64,000 bases of DNA from Paenibacillus macerans (GCF_023715465.1 NZ_JAMBOE010000016.1:62001-126000), one strand, 5' to 3'. Counted from the first letter of the stretch, positions 8,040-16,452 are shown. Notes: generated from the sequence alone by a model not told the origin. Program-made: numbers and translations.

Positions 8040-9800
8040 ATGACAAACCAACTTATGCGCGGTGAATATCCGCGGCCCCAGTTCGTCCGCGAGAAGTGGG
8101 CGAGCCTGAACGGAGAATGGGAATTCGCCTTTGACGATGACGGGATAGGCGAACGGGAAGCCTGGTATGAACAGGAAAAGGGACAGTTTAGCCAAAAAAT
8201 CACGGTTCCGTTCTGTTTTCAAAGCCGGCTTAGCGGGATCGGAGACACATCGGTTCATGACCAGGTTTGGTACCGCAAACGATTCACCGTTCCGGATGAA
8301 TACAACGCGGGCAGAGTGCTGCTGCATTTCGGCGCCGTCGATTACGAGGCCAAAGTGTGGGTCAACGGCAAGCTGGTGGCGGTTCATGAAGGCGGACATA
8401 CGCCATTTCATGCCGACATCACGGACGTTCTCGCCGAAGGCGGCAACAGCGTCGTCGTGAAGGCGACCGACTACAGCCGCGACGTCTCCTTGCCGCGCGG
8501 CAAGCAGTTCTGGGAGGATCAGTCGGCAGGGATCTTCTACACGCGCACGACCGGGATTTGGCAAAGCGTATGGCTGGAGCCGGTGCCGGAAACGTATGTG
8601 GAGCGCATCCGGATGATTCCGGACATCGACAAAAACGATCTCGATCTGGAGGTGTTCCTGTCGGGCTGCCGGCCCGGTGCACGGGTCAGTGTTAAAGCCG
8701 TTATTTCCTTCAAGGGCGAGCTCGTCTCCGAAGACTGCTTTGCCTTGAACCATACTTCGGCCCGCCGCTCCATCCATCTGGAGGATTTTAACGATCACGG
8801 CTTGGGGCGGTGGTGGACACCGGAAAACCCGAACCTTTATGATCTGGAGCTGACGTTGCTGGTGGACGGGAAAGCGGTGGATTCGGCGAAAAGCTATTTC
8901 GGCATGCGGAAAATCTCCATTGAAGACGGCAAGCTGCTGCTCAACAATCGGCCTTATTATATGAAAATGGTGTTGGATCAAGGTTATTTTCCGGAAGGGC
9001 TGCTGACCGCCCCCAGCGATGACGACTTGCGCAGAGATGTGGAACTCACCAAGGCGATGGGCTTTAATGGAGCTCGAAAGCATCAAAAAATCGAAGATCC
9101 CCGGTATTTGTATTGGGCCGATCGGCTTGGCCTCCTGGTATGGGGGGAAATGGCTAATGCTTACCGCTTCTCCGAAACCTACGCAGGCCGGATAACCCGG
9201 GAGTGGATGCAGGCCGTGGAGCGGGATTTCAATCACCCGTGTCTCGTGGTTTGGGTGCCGCTGAACGAAAGCTGGGGCGTCACCAACATTTTGGTGGACC
9301 GCCAACAGCAGCAGCACGCTTTGTCTCTGTATCATTTAACGAAATCGCTGGACCGGACGCGTCCCGTCATCTCCAATGACGGATGGGAACTGGTCGCCAC
9401 CGACTTGCTCACCATTCACGATTATGAATGGCGGCGGGAGGTGCTGGCGGAGCGGTATGCCGCGCGGGAAACCGCTTTGGCCGCCAAGCCGGGCAACCGC
9501 TGGATTCTCGTGCCCGGGTTCCCGGACGAAGGCCAGCCGATCCTGTTGACGGAGTTTGGCGGCATTTCCTTCAAAGCCGGTGATTGGGACGGATGGGGTT
9601 ATTCCGGAGCCGAAAATGAGCAGGATTTTGCGGCGCGTTTGCAGAATGTAATTGAACCCGTTTTGCAATCGCCGGTGGTGCAGGGCTTTTGCTACACCCA
9701 ATTTACGGATGTGGAACAGGAAATCAACGGCCTGTTGACCTATGACCGGAAGCCGAAAATTCCGCTGGAAACCATCCGTTCGATTGTTGCGGGAACCTAA
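8040..9800 (+). CDS. Glycoside hydrolase family 2 enzyme
   Basis: The 586-residue cytoplasmic protein shows the GH2 layout: a sugar-binding jelly-roll (about 1-170, with VWYRKRFTVP and AKVWVNGKLVAVHEGGHTPF), an Ig-like domain, and a TIM barrel from about residue 290. The catalytic pair is visible: acid/base Glu410 in VPLNESWG and nucleophile Glu505 in LTEFGG. It is shorter than beta-galactosidase LacZ and lacks its last domains, like many beta-glucuronidase or beta-galactosidase relatives. The exact bond cleaved is unknown. It follows the permeases by 39 bases and probably acts on the imported oligosaccharide. Confidence 0.9.
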   Translation: MTNQLMRGEYPRPQFVREKWASLNGEWEFAFDDDGIGEREAWYEQEKGQFSQKITVPFCFQSRLSGIGDTSVHDQVWYRKRFTVPDEYNAGRVLLHFGAVDYEAKVWVNGKLVAVHEGGHTPFHADITDVLAEGGNSVVVKATDYSRDVSLPRGKQFWEDQSAGIFYTRTTGIWQSVWLEPVPETYVERIRMIPDIDKNDLDLEVFLSGCRPGARVSVKAVISFKGELVSEDCFALNHTSARRSIHLEDFNDHGLGRWWTPENPNLYDLELTLLVDGKAVDSAKSYFGMRKISIEDGKLLLNNRPYYMKMVLDQGYFPEGLLTAPSDDDLRRDVELTKAMGFNGARKHQKIEDPRYLYWADRLGLLVWGEMANAYRFSETYAGRITREWMQAVERDFNHPCLVVWVPLNESWGVTNILVDRQQQQHALSLYHLTKSLDRTRPVISNDGWELVATDLLTIHDYEWRREVLAERYAARETALAAKPGNRWILVPGFPDEGQPILLTEFGGISFKAGDWDGWGYSGAENEQDFAARLQNVIEPVLQSPVVQGFCYTQFTDVEQEINGLLTYDRKPKIPLETIRSIVAGT

Positions 9801-9818
9801 GAGCCAGAGGAGAGCAAA

Positions 9819-10703
9819 ATGTCTGATTCAACCCGAAAAAGCGCCGGCTTGACCCGCAAAGGCGCCGCCCTGATCAACGAAGTCATCCGCACCGAGGTTC
9901 CTTACGGGACGCTCGCGTTATGGTTTCTGGGGCAGGAGAGCGTAATTATTAAAGGAGACGGAATTACGATTTATGTAGACCCATACGTCTCGGGCGATCT
10001 CGATTCCGGAGACTGGAGACGGACTTTTCCCGCTCCGATAGAACCGGGGGATATTCTGGGGGCGGATTTATGCCTGATCACACATGAGCATGGCGATCAT
10101 ATGGATGCGGGTACGCTGCCCTATTTTCACCGTCAGAACCCGGCGGCGCCGATCGTGGCCCCGGCCTGCTGCAAGCCGGCTTTGCAGGAGATGGGGATTG
10201 CGGCCCCGCAAATTTGGGAGGCCGATGACCGCCGGCAGTTGGAGCTGTTCTCCAAGCTCCGCCTTACGGTCATTCCCGCCGCTCACGAACAGTTGGAACG
10301 GGATGAGGCAGGAAAACCCCGTTACGTTGGTTACGTGATCGAACTGAACGGCGTTACGCTGTACCATGCCGGGGATACGCTGGTGTATCACGAACTGATC
10401 GAGCGGTTGCGGGAGGTCCGGCCGGACGTTGCCCTGCTGCCGATCAATGGCCGCGACTATTTCCGCGGGCAGCGCGGCATCGTCGGCAACATGGACTACC
10501 GGGAAGCCGCGGAGCTGGCGGCCGCCATCGGCGCCGACACCGTCATCCCGCTGCATTATGACCTGTTTGCCGTCAACGCGGAGAAGCCCGGCCATTTCGT
10601 GGATGACTTGTACGAGCGGTTTCCGGAGCAAAAATGCCATGTCATGGCCCGGGGAGAGCGGTTCGTGTACGTGTCGCCGCGGGCGTTTTTGCAGTTGGAT
10701 TGA
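9819..10703 (+). CDS. Metallo-beta-lactamase-fold hydrolase, UlaG-like
   Basis: This 294-residue cytoplasmic protein has the metal-binding motif His89-x-His91-x-Asp93-His94 (THEHGDHMD), a second-shell NGVTLYHAGDT motif, LLPINGRD and the late PLHYD histidine. The pattern matches UlaG, the L-ascorbate-6-phosphate lactonase, and its relatives. A ribosome site AGAGGAG lies ahead of the ATG, 18 bases after the GH2 stop, so it is the last gene of the ABC operon. Its place suggests it opens a sugar lactone or otherwise processes a sugar acid released by the GH2 enzyme; that is inference. Confidence 0.8.
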   Translation: MSDSTRKSAGLTRKGAALINEVIRTEVPYGTLALWFLGQESVIIKGDGITIYVDPYVSGDLDSGDWRRTFPAPIEPGDILGADLCLITHEHGDHMDAGTLPYFHRQNPAAPIVAPACCKPALQEMGIAAPQIWEADDRRQLELFSKLRLTVIPAAHEQLERDEAGKPRYVGYVIELNGVTLYHAGDTLVYHELIERLREVRPDVALLPINGRDYFRGQRGIVGNMDYREAAELAAAIGADTVIPLHYDLFAVNAEKPGHFVDDLYERFPEQKCHVMARGERFVYVSPRAFLQLD

Positions 10704-10723
10704 CCGCGGGCTCGCGCTGGTCG

Positions 10724-11686
10724 TCACTCGCCGCAGTACAGGCGGAAGATTGCCTCGGCCTCGCGTTTTACCCGTTCGCGCAGCTCCGGAGGTTCCAGCA
10801 CCTCGACCTCCGGGCCGTAGGCGAGCACGATCTCGCACGCCGATTCCAGCGTTTCAAATTCGATATCTGCTTTAACAAACCCCTGTTCGTCCGGTTTTTC
10901 GGCATGGAGCACTTTGGTATAACGCTCCCTGCGCAGCCGGTCCAGCCGGGGTTCTTTGACGTTTACCCGCGCCGGGTAACGGGGCAACCGGGATTTGAAA
11001 TCGGCGGTGGACTGTTCCCAATACTCCGCCAAATCAAAACCGGCCGGCCGCTCGAAGGTTTCAGCGAGAAGCTGCGCGTCTTCCAGACGCGAGATACGGT
11101 ACGTCCGCATCTCGCCGCCGTCCTCCTGCGCCGCCGCCAGGTACCAGACGCTGCGTTTGGCGATAAGGCCCAGAGGGAGCAGTGTGCGTTCCACGGCGAC
11201 ATCATCTTTCCGGTAGCGGATGCGCAGCTTCCTTTGTGCCCACACGGCTTCCTGCACGGCGGACAACCAGGGAAAGGCTTCGCCCGAAGCGTGCCAGCCG
11301 GCGCCGTCGATATGAATGCGCTGGCGGATCAGTTCGGCGTCCTGCCGGACCGGGGCGGGGGAAGCGGCCAGCAACTTTTGGTAAGCCGTTTGAAAATGCC
11401 CCTGGATTCCCAAATCGCCGAGCAGCTCGTTATGGCTGGTCAGCAGCAGCGAAACGATTTCTTCCGGCCGCATGCCGGTCAGGTTCGTCCGGTAGCTTTC
11501 CGCCAGCATCCACCCACCTTGCGAGCCCCTTTCCGCATAAACCGGGATGCCGGCTGCGCTTAACGCCTCCATATCCCGCCCGATCGTCCGCTCCGATACC
11601 TCAAGCTCCTTCGCCAAATGGCGGGAGCTCATTTTCCCCCGATTTTGCAGCAGCAGCAAAATGGCCAGCAATCGATCCGCTCTCAA
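10724..11686 (-). CDS. WYL-domain transcriptional regulator (YafY type)
   Basis: This 320-residue regulator has an N-terminal DeoR-like helix-turn-helix (SSRHLAKELEVSERTIGRDMEALSAAGIPVYAERG), a central YafY-type region and a C-terminal WYL domain (SVWYLAAAQEDGGEMRTYRISRLEDA) that usually senses a small ligand or nucleic acid. The TTG at 11686 is the preferred start because AAGGAGAGG lies about 6 bases upstream and the protein then begins MRADRLL as is usual in the family. It is transcribed away from the SDR gene at 11809, which it probably controls. Confidence 0.85.
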   Translation of the reverse strand: MRADRLLAILLLLQNRGKMSSRHLAKELEVSERTIGRDMEALSAAGIPVYAERGSQGGWMLAESYRTNLTGMRPEEIVSLLLTSHNELLGDLGIQGHFQTAYQKLLAASPAPVRQDAELIRQRIHIDGAGWHASGEAFPWLSAVQEAVWAQRKLRIRYRKDDVAVERTLLPLGLIAKRSVWYLAAAQEDGGEMRTYRISRLEDAQLLAETFERPAGFDLAEYWEQSTADFKSRLPRYPARVNVKEPRLDRLRRERYTKVLHAEKPDEQGFVKADIEFETLESACEIVLAYGPEVEVLEPPELRERVKREAEAIFRLYCGE

Positions 11687-11808
11687 GAGATCCTCTCCTT
11701 GCAACGTTTTTATTTATTTTACCATGAATATAAGACAAGGGATGTCGTATATGTCCTGTTACACTACAGTAGAATAAACGAAAAATGGCCAGAGAGGATG
11801 TTGAAACG

Positions 11809-12711
11809 ATGGACTTGAAGGACATGCAAAGGGAAAAACCGTTGAAAGGGAAAGTGGCGGTTGTTGCCGGGGCTACGCGGGGAGCGGGGCGCGGCATCGC
11901 CGTCATGCTCGGCGCCGCAGGGGCAACCGTTTACTGCAGCGGGCGGAGCGTTCGAGGACAGGCGTCGGATATCGGCCGCAGCGAGACGATCGATGAGACG
12001 GCCGAAATGGTTACGGCCCGCGGCGGGAAAGGCATTCCCGTACGAACGGACCATACCTCGGAGGAGCAGGTGCAGGCTTTGTTTGTGCGGGTGCAGGAGG
12101 AGCAGGACGGCCGTCTCGATATCCTTGTGAATGACATTTGGGGCGGAGAAAACCTGACCCACTGGAACACGCCGTTTTGGGAGCAACCGCTGGCCGACGG
12201 TCTGCTGATGCAAGAGCGCGTGGTCAAGACGCACATGATCACCAGCTACTATGGCGCTCCGCTGATGGTGAAGCGGAAGGCGGGGCTGATCATTGAGGTC
12301 ACCGACGGCTCCACTTACAACTATCGCGGCAATCTGTATTACAGCCTGGCGAAAATATCGCCAATCCACCTGGCAAGCGCCATGGCCGAGGAACTGCGGC
12401 CCTATAACGTGACAGCGTTGGCGGTTACCCCCGGCTTTTTGCGGTCCGAACAAATGCTGGATTATTTCGGTGTTGCCGAGAGCAACTGGCGGGACGCTAT
12501 TCAGAAGGAACCGCATTACGCGGAATCGGAAACGCCGTATTTCGTAGGGCAGGCCGTCGCCGCATTGGCCGCGGACCCGCAGGTTGCGGACAAAGCCGGT
12601 AAGGCGTTCACCAGTTGGGATCTATCCGACGAGTACGGATTCTCCGACATCGACGGCCGCCAGCCGCATTGGGGCAACTATGCGCGGCGGCAGGGCCTGC
12701 CGGTCAACTGA
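11809..12711 (+). CDS. Short-chain dehydrogenase/reductase
   Basis: This ~300-residue Rossmann-fold oxidoreductase has the cofactor loop GATRGAGRG near residue 20 and the catalytic pair in YYSLAK. The usual NNAG motif is changed to NDIWGG, and the length exceeds the classical ~250 residues because of an insert around WEQPLADGLLMQERVV. This is a recognisable atypical SDR subfamily. The substrate is unknown. The ATG at 11809 follows AGAGAGG by about 11 bases; an ATG at 11785 without a site is possible. It is divergent from a WYL regulator. Confidence 0.85.
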   Translation: MDLKDMQREKPLKGKVAVVAGATRGAGRGIAVMLGAAGATVYCSGRSVRGQASDIGRSETIDETAEMVTARGGKGIPVRTDHTSEEQVQALFVRVQEEQDGRLDILVNDIWGGENLTHWNTPFWEQPLADGLLMQERVVKTHMITSYYGAPLMVKRKAGLIIEVTDGSTYNYRGNLYYSLAKISPIHLASAMAEELRPYNVTALAVTPGFLRSEQMLDYFGVAESNWRDAIQKEPHYAESETPYFVGQAVAALAADPQVADKAGKAFTSWDLSDEYGFSDIDGRQPHWGNYARRQGLPVN

Positions 12712-12740
12712 GGCTCGGGGCGGCTAGCTAACGCGAAAAA

Positions 12741-12774
12741 GCGAGCGGCAGCAATCCTTCCCGCTGCCGCTCGC
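12741..12774 (-). terminator. Intrinsic terminator of the DUF2500 gene (minus strand)
   Basis: GCGAGCGGCAGC pairs with GCTGCCGCTCGC. On the minus strand the stem is followed by TTTTT (12736-12740). It may also slow transcription from the SDR gene, though there is no T-run on the plus strand. Confidence 0.75.
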
Positions 12775-12816
12775 GCTTGCCGGCGCCAGGTTCCCGCGGC
12801 CTGATACATCGTTCTG

Positions 12817-12998
12817 ATTGGATAATATCCAATAGAATTGGAAATTGCATGGAAGATACAGCGGTTTGATTGGATATTTCCAATAGATGAGGCTCGGCAG
12901 GGCGCAGAACGGGTGGTTTGGCGAATTCTATTGGATTATTTCCAATGAGAGCTCCAAATTGCGGCCGATGTGAGTTAATCTATTGGAGTTTTTCCAAT
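12817..12998. repeat. Array of four ATTGGA-TCCAAT palindromes
   Basis: Four palindromes of the form ATTGGA-N4/5-TCCAAT lie at 12817-12833, 12869-12884, 12930-12946 and 12982-12998. Their starts are 52, 61 and 52 bases apart. They sit between the ends of two convergent genes, where no promoter is expected. The rest of 12712-13084 holds the terminator above and nothing else I recognise. Confidence 0.8.
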
Positions 12999-13084
12999 GA
13001 GAGGTAGAGCGATGGGCCTCATATTTTATGATCCAGTGAGGTCCGCCCCGCCTCATCTTCACCATCGGATTAAGGTCTGACCCT

Positions 13085-13567
13085 TTAAAACGTCCCGCCG
13101 CCCCGGTTTTGCGCCATATCGCGTTCGAATGCCACGATCCAATCGCCCTGAATGGCCGCGTATCCGGCATCGCCTTCAGCCACAAGGCCGTACAGGTTTT
13201 TCACGTCAAGGTACTCCACGCGTTGGCCGTTATCAAACTCCAGCGTAATGTAATAGTACGTTCGAGACGAGGAAGAATGCATATGATTATCGCCGTGGTG
13301 GCTTGAGCTATGCCGAACGTCCATCCGTTTGGACACGATGCGGGCATACTGGGTTTCGCGGGGGGAACGGGCATTTTTGACGTATTTGACGCCATTGCCA
13401 ATGATTCCTACAATTACGATAACGAAGATAATGCCAATAAAAATCGGGACCAGCGTAAACATAAAATCAAAGCCGCCGCCAAAGCCACCGCCAAAGCCGC
13501 CCCCGAATCCCCCTCCAAAGTCCCCTCCAAAGCCTACACCGCCAAACAGCGGATTAAAACCGCTCAT
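13085..13567 (-). CDS. DUF2500 family membrane protein
   Basis: This 160-residue protein opens with a glycine/phenylalanine repeat tract (GGGFGGGFGGGF, residues 9-33). One strong membrane helix follows (LVPIFIGIIFVIVIVGIIG, about 39-58), then a soluble beta-rich domain with RSPRETQYARIVSKR, ITLEFDNGQRVEYLDVKNLYGLVAEGDAG and a C-terminal AFERD. This matches DUF2500 proteins, whose function is unknown. The domain is probably outside the membrane or at its surface. AAGGAGG precedes the ATG. The Gly-rich N-terminus is longer than usual. Confidence 0.8.
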   Translation of the reverse strand: MSGFNPLFGGVGFGGDFGGGFGGGFGGGFGGGFDFMFTLVPIFIGIIFVIVIVGIIGNGVKYVKNARSPRETQYARIVSKRMDVRHSSSHHGDNHMHSSSSRTYYYITLEFDNGQRVEYLDVKNLYGLVAEGDAGYAAIQGDWIVAFERDMAQNRGGGTF

Positions 13568-13703
13568 GATAAGTCCTCCTTATGTTTCCTTATGTTTCCT
13601 ATGTCCTGCTATATGAGATCAAACTGCCCAATCTCGCCGATGTTCTTCCTTATTTACGCAAAACGTGGAGATTTGTTTCATCTTACCATGCTTTTCGCAC
13701 CGA

Positions 13704-13732
13704 TTGTGAACGAATACGAATTGTGATAAACT
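13704..13732 (+). promoter_or_regulatory. Promoter of the hflX leader transcript
   Basis: TTGTGA at 13704-13709 and TAAACT at 13727-13732 are 17 bases apart, with an extended -10 TG at 13724-13725. Transcription should start near 13739, giving a leader of about 290 bases before hflX. Confidence 0.6.
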
Positions 13733-13764
13733 GGAACCATCTTAAGAAGAACGGAGGGTTCCCT

Positions 13765-13806
13765 GTGTTGTACATTAAATTCCGTTTTACCACTTTGCGC
13801 GGCTAA
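13765..13806 (+). CDS. hflX leader peptide (13 residues)
   Basis: A GTG-TAA frame of 14 codons encodes (M)LYIKFRFTTLRG. GGAGGG at 13753-13758 lies 6 bases before the GTG, an ideal ribosome site, and the frame begins about 26 bases after the predicted transcript start. The antiterminator strand starts 19 bases after its stop. Position and design are those of drug-sensing leader peptides whose stalled ribosomes relieve attenuation. Expression is inferred, not shown. Confidence 0.6.
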   Translation: MLYIKFRFTTLRG

Positions 13807-13825
13807 TTGAATAGTGCCAAAGGCT

Positions 13826-14006
13826 CCGCACCTGTGCGGGGCAAACGGGATAGGTGTGCTATGATAAAGGGAACCTGCAGGAACTTTAGAATAGAATATG
13901 CCTTGTGACCTGCCGCTTTCGGCTGGCGTTTTTTGCTGCCGGGGCGCTTTTTGCCATAGGTCCGTTTGCTTGTAAGCACAGGTGTGGCGCCTGTGTTTAT
14001 TTTTTT
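13826..14006 (+). promoter_or_regulatory. hflX attenuator: terminator with competing antiterminator
   Basis: The terminator is CACAGGTG-TGG-CGCCTGTG at 13977-13995, extended by AAG/TTT and followed by a T-run (14000-14006). It ends 5 bases before the hflX ribosome site. Bases 13826-13837 can pair with 13976-13987 in a 12-bp helix with one G-U, which would destroy the terminator. The same upstream strand can instead fold locally: CCGCA/TGCGG, or CACCT with AGGTG at 13852-13856. Attenuation of hflX-type genes by translated leaders is known in Listeria (hflXr). Confidence 0.7.
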
Positions 14007-14027
14007 CTCAAGGGAGGAAGCAACTAT

Positions 14028-15305
14028 ATGGAACAACAAAAACTCGAACAAAAAGCCATTTTGGTTGGCGTGAACTTAAACCATCAGGAAGATTTCGAAT
14101 ACTCCATGGAGGAGTTGGCGAATTTGGCGGAAGCCTGCGACATCGAAGTTGTAGGAACGCTTGCGCAAAATCTGCTCAAAATCAATACGTCGCATTATAT
14201 CGGCACGGGAAAATTAACCGAGGTCAGGGCGCTGCTTGAAGCGCACGAAGGCAATCTCGTCATCTTTAACGACGAACTGTCCCCTTCGCAAATCCGCAAT
14301 CTGGAAGCCGACCTGGAGTGCAAGGTGATCGACCGCACCGTGCTGATCCTCGATATTTTTGCGCAGCGGGCCAAAACGCGGGAAGCGCAGCTGCAAGTCG
14401 AGGTTGCGCAACTCAAATACATGCTGCCGCGCCTCGTCGGGCTGCGGGAGTCGCTGGGCCGCCAGAGCGGCGGTGTCGGCACGAAAAACCGCGGTGCGGG
14501 TGAGACGCGTCTCGAGCTTGACCGCCGGCGGATTGAGGAGAAAATTACGGCGCTCAGCAAGGAATTGGAGCTGCTCGTGGCACACCGGCAAACGCAGCGC
14601 AAGCAGCGCAAAAAAAACGAACTGCCCGTCGTCTCGCTGGTCGGCTACACCAATGCGGGCAAATCGACGATCATGAACGCGTTGATGGAGCTTTACAACC
14701 CGTCCCAGGAAAAGCTCGTTCTGGAAAAGGATATGCTGTTCGCCACGCTGGAAACGTCGGTTCGCAGCATTCCGCTTCAGGATAACAAAGCTTTTTTGCT
14801 GACCGATACGGTTGGCTTTGTCAGCAAGCTGCCGCATCATCTGATCAAAGCGTTCCGCTCGACACTGGAGGAGGTGGCTGAAGCCGACCTGCTCATCCAT
14901 GTCGTCGATTTTTCCAACCCGGAATACGAGCGGCTGATCGACATCACCAACCGGACGCTGAAGGAGATCGGCATTACGGACATCCCGACGATTTATGCTT
15001 ATAACAAATCCGATTTGACCGGGCAAGCCATTCCGGAGGTTCACGGAGATATCGTATATATGGCCGCGAAACCCCGGATCGGCATCCAGGAGCTGGTCTC
15101 CGAGATCCGCAGCCGGATTTTCAAGGACTATGTACAGTGCCAAATGATGATCCCTTACGATCAGGGGGCATTGGTTTCTTACTTTAACGAGCACGCCAAC
15201 GTCCTGGAAACGAGCTATGAACCGGAGGGCACAAAGCTGTCCCTGGAATGCAAGCCTAGTGATTACGGGAAATACAAGGAATACGTGATCGAGGCGTTGA
15301 AATAA
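14028..15305 (+). CDS. hflX: Ribosome-splitting GTPase HflX
   Basis: This 425-residue GTPase has the HflX N-terminal domain (VGTGLAQN-like glycine loop, SHYIGTGKLTE, IFNDELSPSQIRNLE), the glycine-rich motif GGVGTKNRGAGETRLELDRR, a helical linker, and the G domain with GYTNAGKST (from residue 206), DTVGF, and NKSD. HflX binds 50S subunits and splits stalled or hibernating ribosomes; relatives give resistance to macrolides and lincosamides. The ATG at 14028 is chosen because GGGAGGAAG lies 8 bases upstream; the upstream open frame overlaps the attenuator and is not coding. The gene is probably controlled by the attenuator, so it may be an antibiotic-induced HflXr-type protein. Confidence 0.93.
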   Translation: MEQQKLEQKAILVGVNLNHQEDFEYSMEELANLAEACDIEVVGTLAQNLLKINTSHYIGTGKLTEVRALLEAHEGNLVIFNDELSPSQIRNLEADLECKVIDRTVLILDIFAQRAKTREAQLQVEVAQLKYMLPRLVGLRESLGRQSGGVGTKNRGAGETRLELDRRRIEEKITALSKELELLVAHRQTQRKQRKKNELPVVSLVGYTNAGKSTIMNALMELYNPSQEKLVLEKDMLFATLETSVRSIPLQDNKAFLLTDTVGFVSKLPHHLIKAFRSTLEEVAEADLLIHVVDFSNPEYERLIDITNRTLKEIGITDIPTIYAYNKSDLTGQAIPEVHGDIVYMAAKPRIGIQELVSEIRSRIFKDYVQCQMMIPYDQGALVSYFNEHANVLETSYEPEGTKLSLECKPSDYGKYKEYVIEALK

Positions 15306-15352
15306 CTTATAATAGCCCTCAAATCACGAACTTTCCAAAGGAGACTTAAGCG

Positions 15353-15823
15353 ATGTCGGATATGCTGGTAAAATTGTACGATCTGCCGCCTTTTGAACCG
15401 GTAGAGCAATATGAAGCGCGTACGGGCGTGACGATCCGGCGGGCGATCGCCCCGGAAAAACACGTTGTCGCCAAGTGGATCGGCGAGCATTTCAGCCCGT
15501 TTTGGGTCAGTGAATGTGAAGTGGCTTTTGCCCGGGCGCCGATCACCTGCATCATCGCCATCGATAACGGCAAACTGCTCGGTTTTGCTTGTTATGACAC
15601 GACGGCCAAGGGGTTCTTCGGCCCTACCGGAGTCGATGAGCAGGAGCGCGGAAGAGGCATCGGCAAAATGCTGCTGCTGCACACCCTCGATTTGATGCGT
15701 CTCGACGGTTACGGTTACGCGGTGATCGGCGGGGCGGGACCCAAGGACTTTTATGCCAAAGCGGCGGGCGCGGTCGTAATCGATGGCTCGGAGCCGGGGA
15801 TTTATAAAGGAATGCTTCGTTAG
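15353..15823 (+). CDS. GNAT-family N-acetyltransferase
   Basis: This 156-residue protein has the acetyl-CoA binding signature VDEQERGRGIGKMLLLHTLD (near residue 95) and the preceding beta-strand GFACYDTTAKGFFGPTGV. The C-terminus GAGPKDFYAKAAGAVVIDGSEPGIYKG is the usual late GNAT region. The substrate is unknown. AAAGGAG lies 9 bases before the ATG, and it starts 47 bases after hflX, so it may be co-transcribed and share the attenuator. Confidence 0.85.
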   Translation: MSDMLVKLYDLPPFEPVEQYEARTGVTIRRAIAPEKHVVAKWIGEHFSPFWVSECEVAFARAPITCIIAIDNGKLLGFACYDTTAKGFFGPTGVDEQERGRGIGKMLLLHTLDLMRLDGYGYAVIGGAGPKDFYAKAAGAVVIDGSEPGIYKGMLR

Positions 15824-15842
15824 ATAGCGGACAGGAAGCAAC

Positions 15843-15881
15843 AAAAAGCCTCATCCATCACATCGGTTGGATGGGGCTTTT
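15843..15881 (+). terminator. Intrinsic terminator
   Basis: AAAAGCCTCATCCA pairs with TGGATGGGGCTTTT around a short loop, with TTTTGCTTTT downstream. It ends the hflX/acetyltransferase unit. Confidence 0.85.
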
Positions 15882-15899
15882 GCTTTTCTTGCGAGTGAA

Positions 15900-16190
15900 T
15901 CCTGCTCAGACCTGTAGGTAGACCGTTGAATAGTTGTAAAATAAACAGTTGCTTATCCGGATATATAACCAAACACTTGTTTAAGTGTAAAACCTGCAAT
16001 TAGATCCTGTTTAGCCCGAAGGAATAACGGAAAGTTTAGATGTAATTGCAGGAAATGCAATTAAACCTATGAATCCGTATCTTAAATTGAATCTAGTTGT
16101 AAGTTTTACAACTAATGGCCCAAAACACATCGATGGATGTTGTTGGTGCGTATAATACATAAACCGGAAACTGAGCGATTAACGTCATGG
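15900..16190. other. AT-rich intergenic DNA with short palindromes
   Basis: The stretch holds small inverted repeats (CACTT-GTTT-AAGTG; AGTTGTAA with TTACAACT) and the partly repeated motifs CCTGCAATTA and TTGCAGGAAATGCAATTAAA. No gene is apparent. Confidence 0.5.
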
Positions 16191-16194
16191 ACTG

Positions 16195-16383
16195 GATCAA
16201 ATGCAAAAGTGCATTTTATTTTCTCGAAATTTCCATTCTAGAGCGATTGTAATGCAAAAATACATCTGATTTGGGGCTTTTCGATAAAAAAGTGACTTTT
16301 GACCGGGATTGAACTGCACTTTTGCATTTGACCCACCCGTTTCGAGGAATTTCGATGAAAATCGCATGCCCTTTTGCATTTCG
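16195..16383. repeat. ~190-bp dispersed repeat with TGCAAAAGTGCA ends, copy 1
   Basis: The unit begins GATCAAATGCAAAAGTGCAT and ends with the inverted form GCATGCCCTTTTGCATTTCG; further copies of the motif lie inside. A second copy of the same length, diverged but collinear, lies at 22147-22336. The terminal inversion and the lack of a credible gene suggest a non-autonomous mobile or REP-like element. Confidence 0.75.
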
Positions 16384-16452
16384 TGGTAGTGGGGGCGGGC
16401 TTCGAATAGCTCGCTATCCGTTTCTTTCCTGTGCTAACGTAGAAGTAAACAA

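Noticed and set aside
8001..9335. 444-codon minus-strand frame opposite the GH2 gene
   Set aside because: It is a shadow of the GH2 coding frame, which has both catalytic glutamates; the minus product is rich in His/Arg/Pro as is typical of antisense frames.
12817..12998. The palindrome array as a CRISPR
   Set aside because: Repeats are only ~17 bases and palindromic, the intervening sequences vary in length, and no cas genes are nearby.
16197..16379. Similar 60-86 residue frames in the two TGCAAAAGTGCA repeats
   Set aside because: They lack ribosome sites, and the DNA similarity is explained by the palindromic repeat itself, so I treat it as non-coding.
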